DNA of 64,000 bases from positions 36,238 to 100,237 of the forward strand of contig JAFXUD010000094.1 in assembly GCA_017535315.1 (NCBI GenBank), written 5' to 3'. Position 1 is the stretch's first letter. Each line of letters opens with the position of its first letter. The notes below the pieces were generated by a model. That model saw only the letters and a program-made list of their open reading frames with translations, did no database searches and was not told the DNA's origin. This document shows positions 27,193-36,026 of the stretch, one piece after another. This DNA comes from Victivallales bacterium (GTDB lineage Bacteria; Verrucomicrobiota; Lentisphaeria; Oligosphaerales; Oligosphaeraceae). Made by a program: the position numbers and the translations under genes.

Positions 27193-29511
27193 TTATTTGT
27201 CTTTGAGATCGATGTTAATGGTTACTTCACCTGCTGTCTTGTCGCAGGTGAAGCGGAGGCGGTTGTACTTCTCCTTTTTACGGACGATAAGCACATCGCT
27301 GGAGAAGGCGAGCTCCTTGGGGAATGTAATGATGGCGCACGCATTTTTGCCGTCAACCTGAATCTTGTTGTCGGCAATCTTCTTGAAGGGAAGTTCGGTA
27401 ATCCAGAGGAAAGAGGCGGCACTGTAGTTTTCCTTCAGTTCATAGTTGTCCGTGATGCTGTAGTTTCTAGGGTTCGGGGAGTCGAAGGTGCGGTGCCAGC
27501 TCTTGAAAAAGAGTTCAGATGATGGTTGCGGGTTGATTTCCGCATGGAAGGCAGTCTCGTCACCCGTGCCGACGGGGCGTATGTCCGCCGAGCTGACCGC
27601 CAGGGGTTCATTGTCGGGCATATTGCTGGGGACGAGCATGTTGTGGTAGTCGGAGCGTTTGACGAGGTGTCCGTCCTCGTCGGCATAGTTTTGCCCGCCA
27701 GGGTCTGCCGCAAAGGTATCGCCGCCGTATTCGAGGACGAAGCTGCCGCGGTCATTGTGGCGGTGGCATCTGGCCTCCTTCTTTGTGCCGCAGATGAGCA
27801 GCTTGGTGGCCTTGCCATCGACGAATCGCGTGGAGGCCATCATGCCCATGACAGGCAGTTCCGCCAGTGGTCGCACGGGGGGATTGTCCTCCCGCACCAG
27901 TGAAAGCCTGTTGAGGAAGAAGATGTCATTGACCCAGGTGTCGGGGCCGACGGAATCGTGATAGAGTTTCACCCACTGGCTTTCGGGGGCAAGGATGGCG
28001 AAGAACTGGGCCAGAGTGGAGAGCGTGCCACGTCCATTTCCCTGGCCGCTGGAGACGGGGATCATGCAGCCTCGGCGGTCCGTGGAGGCAAAGACATCGG
28101 CGAAATTGGCGAGGTTCTTCAAGCACTCGGGCGTGATGTCAGCAAGTTCCTTTTTGCGTGCGACAGAGTACATCTCCAAGATGGGCTGCACGGAGGAGAG
28201 GGTGTAGTTGAAATAGGGCGGTCCCTCCAGGAAGCTGCCGTCGGGATGGACAAGGATGGCGATGGAATCCAGCATCTCCTTGAAGGCCAAGTCCGTATAG
28301 GGCGGAATGCGTGAGTTGTTCCAGCCTTCAGCCTTTTCAAGAACCAGGTAGGCGGCGATACGCCCGCGCGTGAAGACGGAGAGCTGGTTGTTGCCGAAGA
28401 GGTAGGAGTATCGCCAGACATTGAAGTTGATCCAGCCTAGCCCATATTCGCCAAGGCGCCTGTAGAGGAGTTGCCTGCCTGCGGGAGACATTAGTTCGGA
28501 GGTGTAATCGAGGGCGATGGCAACCTGCTCGGCAATGGCGGCGTGGGCGAAGACACGCTGGTCCCAGCTGCTGTCACGGAACTCCGTGATGCAGGTGCAG
28601 TCCCAATTGGGGATGAGGCCATAGACGATGGCGGTGCGGGCGGCGGCCTCCAACATCTGCTGGTTCTTGGTGATGAGTCCCTTCTTGACCAGGTCTGGGA
28701 TGCTCTTGAAGTTGCGCACACGGTCTCGAGGGCGCCCGAACATCAGCTGGTTGGCGTGATTGGTGCACTCGGCTATGGAGAGTTCTGGCTTGTAGTCGTC
28801 CAGTCCGTCGATTGTGATGGTATTTCCCGTCCTTTCAACATATTGCTGGTAGAGTTCTTGCGCCTTGTCAATCATCTCATTGGAACCCAGGAGACCGACC
28901 TTTCCCTTGAATTCGGCAGGCGTGCCTTCGGGGGCGAGGAAGACATCGAGGGGCTGTGAGGCAAAGGCCTGGCGCTCCTTCAAAAACTCCTGTAGTTTTG
29001 CGGCGTTTTGCAGCCCGTACCACAGAAGGAGGCCCGAATGGCTTTTGGATTCAGGTAGTTCAAAGACCTGGAAGGTGATTTGCTGAATGCTGGTGGCACC
29101 TTCAAGGGGCATGATGTATTCATCGGAGACGCCGCTGGTGGTATGCCACTCCTTGACGAGCGTCCCCTTGTCCGTTTCCAGGGTGATGCGGAGGGTGTCG
29201 TCCTTTGGGACGCGTCCGAAGAAGAGAAGGTGGTCATATCCTGCGCAACTGAAGTTCTCTGTCCTGGTCATTTCAACATCGGCATCCTCGGTGGGTGCTG
29301 TCTTTTTCTCCCAGGAAAAATAGACGGCTGGAAAGGAGAGGTCTAGATGGCCATGCGTGACAGTCCATTTTTTATGCTCGCCGAGGTTGTAGTCCCAGAA
29401 GGGTGCGAAGATGGCCTCTGCCGAATTGATGGGAGTGACACGGGTGGCTGACATGGCGGTTACTGCAAGGAGAAGAAAAAGGAGTGTTTTTTTCATTGTA
29501 CAAATATTCAT
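27193..29511 (-). CDS. Heparinase II/III-like polysaccharide lyase
   Basis: A 772-residue protein. A signal peptide begins at Met6 (MKKTLLFLLLAVTAMSA), but the ATG at 29511 overlaps the stop of the upstream gene as ATGA, which favours coupled translation from there. Residues about 220-480 form the alpha-helical toroid (FLEGPPYFNYTLSSVQPILEMY). The heparinase II/III beta domain follows with CRHNDRGSFVLEYGGDTFAADPGG, where the HND and DPGG stretches mark the family. Enzymes of this type cleave uronate linkages in heparin, alginate or related glycans by beta-elimination. The target glycan cannot be read off the sequence. Confidence 0.85.
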   Translation of the reverse strand: MNICTMKKTLLFLLLAVTAMSATRVTPINSAEAIFAPFWDYNLGEHKKWTVTHGHLDLSFPAVYFSWEKKTAPTEDADVEMTRTENFSCAGYDHLLFFGRVPKDDTLRITLETDKGTLVKEWHTTSGVSDEYIMPLEGATSIQQITFQVFELPESKSHSGLLLWYGLQNAAKLQEFLKERQAFASQPLDVFLAPEGTPAEFKGKVGLLGSNEMIDKAQELYQQYVERTGNTITIDGLDDYKPELSIAECTNHANQLMFGRPRDRVRNFKSIPDLVKKGLITKNQQMLEAAARTAIVYGLIPNWDCTCITEFRDSSWDQRVFAHAAIAEQVAIALDYTSELMSPAGRQLLYRRLGEYGLGWINFNVWRYSYLFGNNQLSVFTRGRIAAYLVLEKAEGWNNSRIPPYTDLAFKEMLDSIAILVHPDGSFLEGPPYFNYTLSSVQPILEMYSVARKKELADITPECLKNLANFADVFASTDRRGCMIPVSSGQGNGRGTLSTLAQFFAILAPESQWVKLYHDSVGPDTWVNDIFFLNRLSLVREDNPPVRPLAELPVMGMMASTRFVDGKATKLLICGTKKEARCHRHNDRGSFVLEYGGDTFAADPGGQNYADEDGHLVKRSDYHNMLVPSNMPDNEPLAVSSADIRPVGTGDETAFHAEINPQPSSELFFKSWHRTFDSPNPRNYSITDNYELKENYSAASFLWITELPFKKIADNKIQVDGKNACAIITFPKELAFSSDVLIVRKKEKYNRLRFTCDKTAGEVTINIDLKDK

Positions 29512-30320
29512 GCGTGAGTGAGGAAGGCGATGATGGGGGTGATGACGGCGTCGGATTCGAAGTAATCGACCTGCCCCCAGAAGGGCTTGTCGGCGACGAT
29601 GAGGGTTTCGCCATTCGGCGTGGCTTGGGCAACCTCCACCAGCGGCTTCCAGTTGGGTGGGAAGTTCTTGCCGCCCGAGACACGGATAAGCTGAATGGCG
29701 GTTTCTTTGGGGAGGGCTTTGCAGTCGGCCAGGAGTTCTGCTTTGCAGATGGCCTCGGACATGGCGGGGGAGACGACAAAGCCGCCGAAATCCTGGTAGC
29801 CATCGGGGAGGGCGTTTTCGGAGGAGGCCCCGTCCGACTGTACGGTCTTGGCGTTCATCATGGATTGAATGCCCTGACGGAGGGTCAGCTCCTTGATGAG
29901 GGAAGCCCCCAGGAGAATCGGCTCCACAAGGCAGAGCCTGGCACAGGTCGTTTTTGTGGCGGCGTGCGCCGCCAGCAGGGCACCAGAACGGAAGCCTGCC
30001 AGAGCAAGCTGTTTGGCGCCAGTCGCCTTGATGGCAAATTCACAGGCGGCAACTGTCTCCTCCTGCCAGTTATCCCAGAGGGCCTCCGCATGGGTGCCGC
30101 AACTGTCGCCCGTGCCACTGACGTCGAAACGCAGAACGGCGACGCCCTTGTCGGCAAGGGCTTCGGCGAGGCGCACCAACATGCGGAAAGCACACCGCTT
30201 TTCCTCCGCAAAGGGCTCACAGAGGACGAGCACGGTGACAGGTGTGCCGTTGTCAGGCGTGTAGAGAGTTGCGTATAGCTGGCGGTCGTTGACGCTGAAG
30301 AATCCGTGGGTCTGCTGCAT
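29508..30320 (-). CDS. Alpha/beta hydrolase resembling exosortase-system hydrolases
   Basis: A 270-residue hydrolase. PFAEEKRCAFRML (36-48), VLRFDVSGTGDS (62-73) and the following WDNWQEE match the exosortase-associated hydrolase type 2 group. At the nucleophile elbow it reads GFRSGA (109-114), with Arg where the catalytic Ser of GxSxG would be, as I recall for that group too. The reaction is unknown. No exosortase or PEP-CTERM gene is in the window. It overlaps the heparinase gene by 4 bp and lies 30 bp from a terminal-repeat element. No signal peptide. Confidence 0.7.
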   Translation of the reverse strand: MQQTHGFFSVNDRQLYATLYTPDNGTPVTVLVLCEPFAEEKRCAFRMLVRLAEALADKGVAVLRFDVSGTGDSCGTHAEALWDNWQEETVAACEFAIKATGAKQLALAGFRSGALLAAHAATKTTCARLCLVEPILLGASLIKELTLRQGIQSMMNAKTVQSDGASSENALPDGYQDFGGFVVSPAMSEAICKAELLADCKALPKETAIQLIRVSGGKNFPPNWKPLVEVAQATPNGETLIVADKPFWGQVDYFESDAVITPIIAFLTHA

Positions 30321-30350
30321 GGTGGGTGTAATACTGTGTTGTTTGGCCGA

Positions 30351-30505
30351 GGAGGTGATTGCTAAAGTATCGCAAAATGTGCTATGAGATGGGCACAGTG
30401 GCTAAGGCAACGGAGTGAAGCCGTACTTTCGTACGGCGAAATCCGTTGCCAACGCCAATGCGTTCATATCGACGTGCATTTGATGATACTTTAGCAATCA
30501 CCTCC
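30351..30505. mobile_element. 155-bp MITE-like element with 21-bp terminal inverted repeats
   Basis: The ends GGAGGTGATTGCTAAAGTATC (30351-30371) and 30485-30505 are exact reverse complements over 21 bp. Inside, GGCAACGGA...TCCGTTGCC (30406-30450) forms a long hairpin including GCCGTAC/GTACGGC. There is no coding capacity. The right end runs into the 3' end of the ABC exporter gene, where it supplies the codons GGT GAT TGC and the TAA stop. A GA dinucleotide flanks both ends as a possible 2-bp target duplication. Confidence 0.75.
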
Positions 30506-32413
30506 GAGATATTGACTTTGTTCCAGGCGCCAGTAGGCGCCTTTTGCGTCTAGTAGCTGTTGTCTGGAACCCTGTTCGATGATATGTCCGTGTTCAAGAA
30601 CTTGAATGCTGTCGGCGTCGCGGATGGTGGAGAGGCGGTGCGCGATGACAATGCAGGTCCTGCCTTTCATAAGGTGGAGCATGGCCTTCTGCACAAGGAG
30701 TTCCGTGCGGGTATCGACATTGGAGGTCGCCTCATCAAGAATGAGGATGGGGGCGTCGGCGAGGATGGCACGCGCGATGCAGATGAGCTGCCGCTGGCCT
30801 TGGCTGATGTTGCCGCCGTTGTCGCTGATGAGGGTGTCGTAACCGTTTGGAAGGCGCCTGATGAAGGCGTCTGCGCCGATGGAGGCGGTGGCAGCTTCAA
30901 TTTGTTCGTTGGTGGCATCGAGGTTGCCATAGCGGATGTTGTCGCGTATGGTGCCCGAGAAAAGCCAGGTGTCCTGGAGGACCATGGCAATGCGCGAGCG
31001 GAGGGTGTCACGCGGGATGTCGGTGATGTCGATGCCGTCCAGCGTGATGGTTCCTGAATTGAGCTCGTAGAATCTCATCAGGAGGCTGGCGATGGTGGTC
31101 TTGCCAGCGCCTGTCGTCCCGACCAGGGCGATTTTCTGCCCAGGCTTGACATGCAGAGAGAAGTTCTGGAGGACGGGTTCACCCTCCTTGTAGGCGAAGC
31201 AGACGTTGTCGAATACTATTTCGCCTTGAAGGGGTTGCGGAAGCTCTCTTGTCCCGTCGTCTGCTTCGGGTGGCTCGTCAAGAAGGGCGAAGACTCGTTC
31301 GGCACCAGCCAGGGCGGCCTGTATGTCGTTGTACTGGTTGGCCATGTTCATCAGAGGGCCATTGAACTGGCGTGAATACTGCGTGAAGGCGAGGATGGTA
31401 CCGATGGTGATGAGCCCCTTGGCGGCCAGATATCCACCTGTGCCGATGAGGAAGGCATAGCCGAGGTTGTTTAGCATGTTCATCAGGGGAGGCATGCTGC
31501 CCGCCAGTATCCGTGCCCAGATGGAGATGCGCATCATCTCGCGGTTGAGGGCATTGAATTCGTCGATGGCGGTGGCTTCATGATTGAAGGCCTTGACGTT
31601 TTTCTGTGCGCTGAATATCTCTTCCACATGGCCGTTGAGCAGGCCCAAGACGGTCTGCTGAGAGAGGAAGCAGTTGCGTATGTGGCGCGAAAGCAGCTTG
31701 GTTGCCAGCAGACTGAGGGGGATGGTGCTGACGGCCGCCACCGTCAGCAGCGGGCTGAAGTAGAGCATGGCACCCAAGGCGCACAAGAGCGAGACGATGC
31801 TGACAAAGAAGGATACGATGCCGCGCGAAACCAGGTTCGTGACCAGCGAGAGGTCATTGGCGGCCCTGCTGAGGATTTCGCCATGTGTTTTCGTGTCCAA
31901 AAAGCGTATGGCGACCTTGTTCAAGTGGTTGAAGAGGTTTTGGCGCAGTGAGAAGAGGGTGTCCTGCGCCAGTTTTTCGGAGAACCATCCCTGGAGGTAG
32001 GAGAGGAAGGTGGAAAATGCGTAAAGGCCTGCCAGTGCAGCCAGTAGGAGCAAGAAGCGGTCCATGTCCGTCTCTGGCTGCTTTTCAAAGATGCGAATGC
32101 AATCGACGGCATTTCGCATGAGAAGCGGGGCGTAGAGGCCGATGGCCGAAGAGATGATGGCCAGGCAGAAGAGCAGGAAAATCCAGGCGGTGCGCCCCTT
32201 GGCCATGGCGATGATGCGGCGGAATGTCTGCCATGGGGAGTGTGCTCGTACAATGGGGGTGCGCAAATGGCGCATGTGGGGTGGGCCGCCGCCCCCTGGG
32301 GCACCGTTGATCTGCGCATGGCGCCGATACGCCTCCACCAGCTTCTGGAAGCGTGGCGGCAGTCGAAGATTCGTGACGTTCTGGCGGTCGGGTGATGGCG
32401 GTAGGGAAGTCAT
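30491..32413 (-). CDS. ABC exporter half-transporter (consensus-site subunit)
   Basis: A 640-residue fusion of six membrane helices (about 90-375) and an ATPase domain (about 395-635). Walker A is GTTGAGKTT, the signature is ISQGQRQL, and Walker B ILILDEATSNVD has the catalytic Glu. An N-terminal Gly-rich tail of about 70 residues precedes the first helix. It overlaps its partner gene by 4 bp (ATGA), as expected for a heterodimeric type IV exporter moving lipids, peptides or drugs. The last residues (GGDC) come from the inverted-repeat end of the element at 30351, so the C-terminus may be altered. Confidence 0.9.
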   Translation of the reverse strand: MTSLPPSPDRQNVTNLRLPPRFQKLVEAYRRHAQINGAPGGGGPPHMRHLRTPIVRAHSPWQTFRRIIAMAKGRTAWIFLLFCLAIISSAIGLYAPLLMRNAVDCIRIFEKQPETDMDRFLLLLAALAGLYAFSTFLSYLQGWFSEKLAQDTLFSLRQNLFNHLNKVAIRFLDTKTHGEILSRAANDLSLVTNLVSRGIVSFFVSIVSLLCALGAMLYFSPLLTVAAVSTIPLSLLATKLLSRHIRNCFLSQQTVLGLLNGHVEEIFSAQKNVKAFNHEATAIDEFNALNREMMRISIWARILAGSMPPLMNMLNNLGYAFLIGTGGYLAAKGLITIGTILAFTQYSRQFNGPLMNMANQYNDIQAALAGAERVFALLDEPPEADDGTRELPQPLQGEIVFDNVCFAYKEGEPVLQNFSLHVKPGQKIALVGTTGAGKTTIASLLMRFYELNSGTITLDGIDITDIPRDTLRSRIAMVLQDTWLFSGTIRDNIRYGNLDATNEQIEAATASIGADAFIRRLPNGYDTLISDNGGNISQGQRQLICIARAILADAPILILDEATSNVDTRTELLVQKAMLHLMKGRTCIVIAHRLSTIRDADSIQVLEHGHIIEQGSRQQLLDAKGAYWRLEQSQYLGGDC

Positions 32414-34140
32414 GCGGTCAGGGCCTCCCCAGTTTGGGATGAGACGATTTCGCGGTACACCTGGCAGGTGGCAAGCAGCTCCTCGTGCGTCCCGATGCCA
32501 GCGCAGGCACCATCGGATAGCACCATGATTTTGTCGGCGTTCAAGGCGGAGGTGACCCGTTGTGCGATGATAAGCACTGTCGTGTCTTTCAGCTGCGTGT
32601 TCAGGGCTTTGTGGAGGGCCTGCTCGGTGGCGACATCCAGCGCGGATGCACAGTCGTCGAGGATGAGCAGCTTTGGGGAGCGCAGGAGGGCACGTGCGAT
32701 GGCGACGCGCTGCTTCTGACCACCTGACAGCGTGATGCCCTTCTGTCCGATGATGGTGTCGTATTGGTCATTGAAGCCAGACGCAAAGCCATCGGCCTGC
32801 GCAATGGTTGCCGCCTGTCTGACTTCGTCAAAGGAGGCTTCCTGGTTGCCCCAGAGGATGTTTTCGGCGATGGTGCCGCTGAAAAGCACGGCCTCCTGGA
32901 GGACGATGGCCATGCAGTCCCGCAAGGATGTGAGGCTGTATTGGCGCACGTCCTTGCCGTTGAGGAGGATTTGGCCATCTACGCAGTCATAGAAGCGGGG
33001 GATGAGCTGTGCGACCGTGCTTTTGCCTGAACCAGTGGCTCCGAGTATCGCCAGGCGTTCGCCTGGCTTTAGCTTGAAGGAGAGCTTCTGCAGGATGGGG
33101 GCTCCCGCCGCCTCTGGGTAGCGGAAGGTGACATCCTTGAACTCCAGGGAAATGCCGTTGGTGTCATCGACGGAATCGGTGCCGTCATCCTGGACGGAGG
33201 AGCTTGTTTCCAGTACTTCGAAGATGCGCTCTGCGGCAACGCGCGTGCTGGCGAAATCCTGCAGCATGTGCGCCATGCCCATAAACGAGAAAAGTACGCG
33301 GGAGATGTAGCTGATGACCGCCAGCACTTCGCCAACCCCCATGTTGCCAGCTCTGACATTGAATCCGCCGATGATCAGTACACCCAGGATGGCAAAGTGC
33401 ATTGCCAGCATGCCTAGAGGGAAGATGGCGGACATTTTCCGTGCAACCGTGATGAATTGGTCGGCCAACTGCCTGTTGGAGACATCGAAGCGCTTCTTTT
33501 CATGATCACGTCGGCAGAAGGCACGGATGACTCGCAGCCCCGATAGATTCTCCTGTATGATGTGGTTGATTTCATCGACCATCTTCTGGATTTTCGCAAA
33601 CAGCGGACGTCCGACTTTGTAGGAGAGGAGGGCGACGCCGATGACGACGGGAATCATGACTGCTAGAACACCCCCCATTCGCCAGTCGATGGCGACAGCC
33701 ATGATGCAACCGCCGATGGCACTGATGGGAGCGCGCACCATCATTCGAAGACAGATGACCACAAAATGCTGCAAGCGGTTGACATCCATCGTCAAACGGG
33801 TAATGAGGGAGGAGGACTTGAAACGGTCTGTCTCTGCAAATGAGAGTTTGAGGACATGCTCGAAGAGCTTCTCGCGCAAGTCCGTGCCGAAGTGCTGCCC
33901 TGTGAGCGTGGAAAAGAGGGTGCAGCCGAACCCACCGACAACGGCTAGGCACGAAGTAGCCAGCATCAGGACACAGGTACGCCAGATGAGCGTTGTGTCG
34001 CCGTTGGCGACACCCTTGTCTATGATAGTCGCCATGAACTTGGGCTGCATGAGCTCAAGGGCAACCTCCATCAACATGAAGAGCGGCGCAAGGATGGCAT
34101 ACCACTTATATCTCTTTATGTATGATAATAATTTGAACAT
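32410..34140 (-). CDS. ABC exporter half-transporter (degenerate-site subunit)
   Basis: 576 residues: six membrane helices (about 15-310) then the ATPase domain. Walker A is GATGSGKST and the signature is LSGGQKQR, but Walker B reads LLILDDCASALD, with Asp instead of the catalytic Glu. This matches the asymmetric heterodimers (TM287/288, BmrCD) in which one nucleotide site is slow or non-hydrolytic. It is the upstream gene of the pair, with ATGA overlap to the next. The substrate is not evident. Confidence 0.9.
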   Translation of the reverse strand: MFKLLSYIKRYKWYAILAPLFMLMEVALELMQPKFMATIIDKGVANGDTTLIWRTCVLMLATSCLAVVGGFGCTLFSTLTGQHFGTDLREKLFEHVLKLSFAETDRFKSSSLITRLTMDVNRLQHFVVICLRMMVRAPISAIGGCIMAVAIDWRMGGVLAVMIPVVIGVALLSYKVGRPLFAKIQKMVDEINHIIQENLSGLRVIRAFCRRDHEKKRFDVSNRQLADQFITVARKMSAIFPLGMLAMHFAILGVLIIGGFNVRAGNMGVGEVLAVISYISRVLFSFMGMAHMLQDFASTRVAAERIFEVLETSSSVQDDGTDSVDDTNGISLEFKDVTFRYPEAAGAPILQKLSFKLKPGERLAILGATGSGKSTVAQLIPRFYDCVDGQILLNGKDVRQYSLTSLRDCMAIVLQEAVLFSGTIAENILWGNQEASFDEVRQAATIAQADGFASGFNDQYDTIIGQKGITLSGGQKQRVAIARALLRSPKLLILDDCASALDVATEQALHKALNTQLKDTTVLIIAQRVTSALNADKIMVLSDGACAGIGTHEELLATCQVYREIVSSQTGEALTA

Positions 34141-34155
34141 AAGGAACTAACCCCT

Positions 34156-34185
34156 GCGGCTAAAGCCGCGGGCACAGGACAGGCA
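34156..34185. repeat. Small hairpin plus GCACAGGACAGGCA tag, family C copy 1
   Basis: GCGGC/GCCGC hairpin followed by GGCACAGGACAGGCA. The same tag follows a small hairpin at 44371-44403 and, with changes, at 44409-44440. Confidence 0.6.
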
Positions 34186-34258
34186 TTGTGCCTTGTATTT
34201 TAGCAATAGACACTTGGATATAATGTAGCATTGTTTACGGCTATGTCCACAGTTGCAA

Positions 34259-34296
34259 GAAAAAAAAGAGGCGCACGCCTAAAAAAGCGTACGCCC
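34259..34296 (-). terminator. Terminator of the amino-acid ABC operon
   Basis: In the minus direction a stem GGCGTACGC/GCGTGCGCC with a T-rich loop is followed by a run of eight or more Ts, 60 bp after the ATPase gene. Confidence 0.8.
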
Positions 34297-34356
34297 AAGG
34301 GTCTGCTGCCCTCACAGCCAAACCAAGCTTCTCATAAACTAATCTCTAACAACTAC

Positions 34357-35106
34357 TCACAGCACCTTTGAGAGGAAGTCCTTCAGGCGTGGGTGCTTGG
34401 GATTGGCGAAGAACTCATCGGGTTTGTTTTGTTCAAGGATGATGCCTGAATCCATGAAAAGCACCCGTGTGCCGACCTCGCGGGCAAAGCCCATTTCATG
34501 GGTGACGACCGCCATGGTCATGCCAGAGACGGCCAGTTCCTTCATAAGGTTGAGGACTTCGCCGACCATTTCTGGATCCAGGGCGGAGGTTGGCTCGTCG
34601 AAAAGCATTACATCAGGGTCCATCGCCAGGGCGCGCACGATGGCGACGCGTTGCTTCTGTCCACCTGAAAGCATGTTCGGGTAGGTGTCTGCTTTCTCGC
34701 TCAGACCAATGCGGTCGAGGAGTTTCTTGGCCTTATTGATGGCTTCGGTTTTAGTCATGCCTTTTTTGCAGATGGGAGCCAACGTGATGTTTTCCAAAAT
34801 GGTCATATGCGGGAAGAGGTTGAAGTGCTGAAAGACCATCCCCATGCGCTGGCGCAGGGAATCGACGTCGCACTTGGGCCCAGTGATTTCCTGCCCGTGA
34901 ATCCAAATCTGTCCCTGGGTGGGGATTTCCAGTAGATTGAGGCAGCGCAGAAAGGTGCTTTTACCAGAACCCGATGGCCCGATGATGACAACTTTCTCGC
35001 CTTTGTGGATGGTCTCGTCGATGCCGCAGAGCACCTCGTGGTCACCGAAACTCTTGCGAAGCCCCTTGACCTGGATGACCACTGAACTATCGTTTGTTTC
35101 TGTCAT
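34357..35106 (-). CDS. Polar amino-acid ABC transporter ATPase
   Basis: A 249-residue GlnQ/HisP-type ATPase. Walker A is GPSGSGKST, the Q-loop region has [13 protein letters not shown], the signature is LSGGQKQR and Walker B is [12 protein letters not shown], with the switch His in VVTHEMGFA. It powers uptake of a polar amino acid through the permease encoded 21 bp upstream and uses the binding protein of the gene at 36027. Which amino acid is carried cannot be told from the ATPase. Confidence 0.92.
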   Translation of the reverse strand: MTETNDSSVVIQVKGLRKSFGDHEVLCGIDETIHKGEKVVIIGPSGSGKSTFLRCLNLLEIPTQGQIWIHGQEITGPKCDVDSLRQRMGMVFQHFNLFPHMTILENITLAPICKKGMTKTEAINKAKKLLDRIGLSEKADTYPNMLSGGQKQRVAIVRALAMDPDVMLFDEPTSALDPEMVGEVLNLMKELAVSGMTMAVVTHEMGFAREVGTRVLFMDSGIILEQNKPDEFFANPKHPRLKDFLSKVL

Positions 35107-35127
35107 AGTTTTATCTCCTCCTGAATT

Positions 35128-35904
35128 TTATCGTCTGTCGCTGGCTTGCAGTCTCTTTTCGATGAATTGCTGAATAATCGAGAGGAGGAATACCATCAAC
35201 AGATAGGCCAGCGCAACACAAAGGAGCGGCACAAAGGCATCGAATGTGCGGGCGCGCACGAGGGCGGCTGCCTTGGTCAAATCCACAACCGCGATGTATC
35301 CCACGATGGAGGTTTCCTTCAGCAGGGCGATAAGCTCGTTGCCCAGGGCAGGGAGGACGTTTTTGAAGGCCTGCGGGAGCACGATGTGCCACATGGTTTG
35401 CCAGGCAGAAAGACCAAGCGAGCGTCCTGCTTCTGTCTGCCCCTTGTCAACGGCCATGATGCCAGCACGGACGATTTCTGCGACGTAGGCGCCAGAGTTA
35501 ATGCCGAAGCCAAGGATTGCGACGATGAGTTCGTTGGTCGTAGAGAAGACCACGAAGGCCCAGATCATCAACTGGACAACGACTGGCGTGCCCCTGAAGA
35601 GAATGAGGTAGCAAGTTATGAGCTGGTCAAGGAGCTTTTGGAAGATATGTCCAAGAAAGATTGGACGTTTGGTTTTCAGGAAGTTTTTAAACGATTCCTT
35701 GTAGGAGAAGGGGCCAGTCTGGTAATAATAGACTTTTGCGACTGCCAATGCAACGCCGATGATGACGCCGACAACAAGTGCTCCCGCTGTGATGATCAGA
35801 GTGTTGCGGATACCATGCAGAAAAATCTGGTAGCGGTCATCGACCAGAAAAGTTCTGTCAAAGGCTGCATAGAATTGACTGTAGATGTCTGAAATTATAC
35901 TCAT
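35128..35904 (-). CDS. Polar amino-acid ABC transporter permease
   Basis: About 258 residues from the ATG at 35904 (MSIISDIYSQF). An AGGAG lies ten bases upstream; a GTG 12 codons earlier is less likely. It has five or so membrane segments with the HisMQ-type signature region GRSLGLSAWQTMWHIVLPQAFKNVLPALGNELIALLKETS, whose EAA loop contacts the ATPase. An insert after the first membrane segment (about residues 55-95) is longer than usual. It lies in the middle of the SBP-permease-ATPase operon. Confidence 0.9.
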   Translation of the reverse strand: MSIISDIYSQFYAAFDRTFLVDDRYQIFLHGIRNTLIITAGALVVGVIIGVALAVAKVYYYQTGPFSYKESFKNFLKTKRPIFLGHIFQKLLDQLITCYLILFRGTPVVVQLMIWAFVVFSTTNELIVAILGFGINSGAYVAEIVRAGIMAVDKGQTEAGRSLGLSAWQTMWHIVLPQAFKNVLPALGNELIALLKETSIVGYIAVVDLTKAAALVRARTFDAFVPLLCVALAYLLMVFLLSIIQQFIEKRLQASDRR

Positions 35905-35971
35905 TGTCGTGTGGCTCCTGGTGCTCGCTAACGCTAACACTCACGACGGAATCGGAAAAAACAACTTGGGG

Positions 35972-36011
35972 CAAAAACAAGAAAGGCGTGCGGCGGATAT
36001 TGCCGCACGCC
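35972..36011 (-). terminator. Terminator/attenuator between binding protein and permease
   Basis: A perfect 10-bp stem GGCGTGCGGC (35985-35994) pairs with 36002-36011; a T-rich tract follows in the minus direction. It sits just after the binding-protein gene, as is common where that gene needs more product than the membrane parts. Confidence 0.75.
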
Positions 36012-36026
36012 AAATCAAGGCATCGA

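Noticed and set aside
34190..34206. TATTTTAGCAATA as a remnant of the 30351 element end
   Set aside because: Only about ten bases match and there is no partner repeat, so chance is likely.
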